This document shows positions 6,235 through 6,563 of a stretch of DNA of 6,563 nucleotides, in pieces. A model generated the notes under the pieces. It was not told where the DNA came from. It saw only the letters and a list, made by a program, of their open reading frames with translations, and searched no databases. This DNA is from Bacteriovoracaceae bacterium. GTDB taxonomy: Bacteria > Bdellovibrionota > Bacteriovoracia > Bacteriovoracales > Bacteriovoracaceae. Position 1 is the stretch's first letter. Every line of letters starts with the position of its first letter. A program made the translations under genes and the position numbers. The DNA lies in contig CANETG010000149.1 of assembly GCA_947440875.1 (NCBI GenBank), positions 1 through 6,563 on the forward strand, written 5' to 3'.

Positions 6235-6563
6235 TTACTCCACCTTCGCCCGAAACCAACACGCTGGTCTCATGCCAAAGACGTCGCCATTTTTTCGGTG
6301 ACATACACCCGCCGTTTCATCCGTATCACTGAGCTCACCCTCACGATCACAGATCGCTCCACGGTACGCAGTTTCAGCGCGGCAAGTGATTCTCGGATAG
6401 CGCATGATCGTTTCAGTGACCGGCATCAGAAAACGATTGAAGAGACTCTCGTCGGCATCTTTTTTTGATTCTTTTGCCTGGAGAAACTTGTAAGCATCTT
6501 CGGCCGCTTTTGTTGAACGGAGGCAAATATTGACACTGTCTTCATCGGCGTACATTTTTGAAC
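6235..6563 (-). CDS. Cysteine-rich hypothetical protein, 5' end cut by the window edge
   Basis: The frame is open from the TAA at 6237-6235 to the right edge, giving 109 whole codons; the first ATG at 6555 has no ribosome binding site and codons continue upstream, so the gene probably starts outside the window. Counted from that ATG, the fragment has five cysteines (C11, C58, C69, C85, C99). The C-terminal half is dense in short spaced motifs: ITCRAETAYRGAICDREG and GVCHRKNGDVFGM, then RPACWFRAKVE at the end. The central 20-50 stretch is charged and likely helical. Spaced cysteines of this kind suggest a disulfide-bonded periplasmic or secreted domain, but the N-terminus that would show a signal peptide is missing. 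I do not recognise the family and assign no function. Confidence 0.6.
   Translation of the reverse strand, partial: SKMYADEDSVNICLRSTKAAEDAYKFLQAKESKKDADESLFNRFLMPVTETIMRYPRITCRAETAYRGAICDREGELSDTDETAGVCHRKNGDVFGMRPACWFRAKVE

Overview
The window carries five minus-strand protein genes, two of them cut by the window edges, and no RNA genes, insertion sequences or CRISPR arrays that I can see. The host looks like a Gram-negative bacterium: there is a LolC/LolE-type permease. The HNH-endonuclease family, with its MKLxxL..LL.D / KERE / EIDRRKLF / SLFEYC N-terminus, is one I associate with Bdellovibrio and its relatives, where it is multicopy. A PilZ gene would also fit that group. The assignment to Bdellovibrionota is an inference from gene content, not from a marker gene.

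Layout, read in the direction of transcription (right to left). At 6563-6235 is the 3' part of an unrecognised cysteine-rich protein. At 6168-5335 is an HNH-endonuclease-domain protein with a complete CxxC...DH...N...CxxCN site. It has no Shine-Dalgarno sequence, and a candidate -10 box sits so close to the ATG that the message may be leaderless. A 122-base gap with a plausible sigma70-type promoter follows. Then comes a tight three-gene operon: a FadI-type thiolase (5212-3920), a FadJ-type bifunctional enoyl-CoA hydratase / 3-hydroxyacyl-CoA dehydrogenase (3919-1799) and a LolC/LolE-family lipoprotein-release permease (1802-636). After an 87-base gap, a PilZ-domain protein starts at 548 and runs off the left edge just where the second PilZ motif should begin.

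FadI and FadJ together would form the fatty-acid beta-oxidation multienzyme complex. FadJ gives hydration and NAD-dependent oxidation, and FadI gives thiolytic release of acetyl-CoA. All catalytic residues visible to me are intact. The junctions are as tight as they can be: the fadI stop abuts the fadJ start (TGAATG), and the fadJ stop overlaps the permease start (ATGA). A lipoprotein-export permease is thus translationally tied to lipid catabolism, with no LolD ATPase in the window. This coupling is the most noteworthy point. Otherwise the window is fairly ordinary, and I find no convincing evidence of a new multi-gene system.
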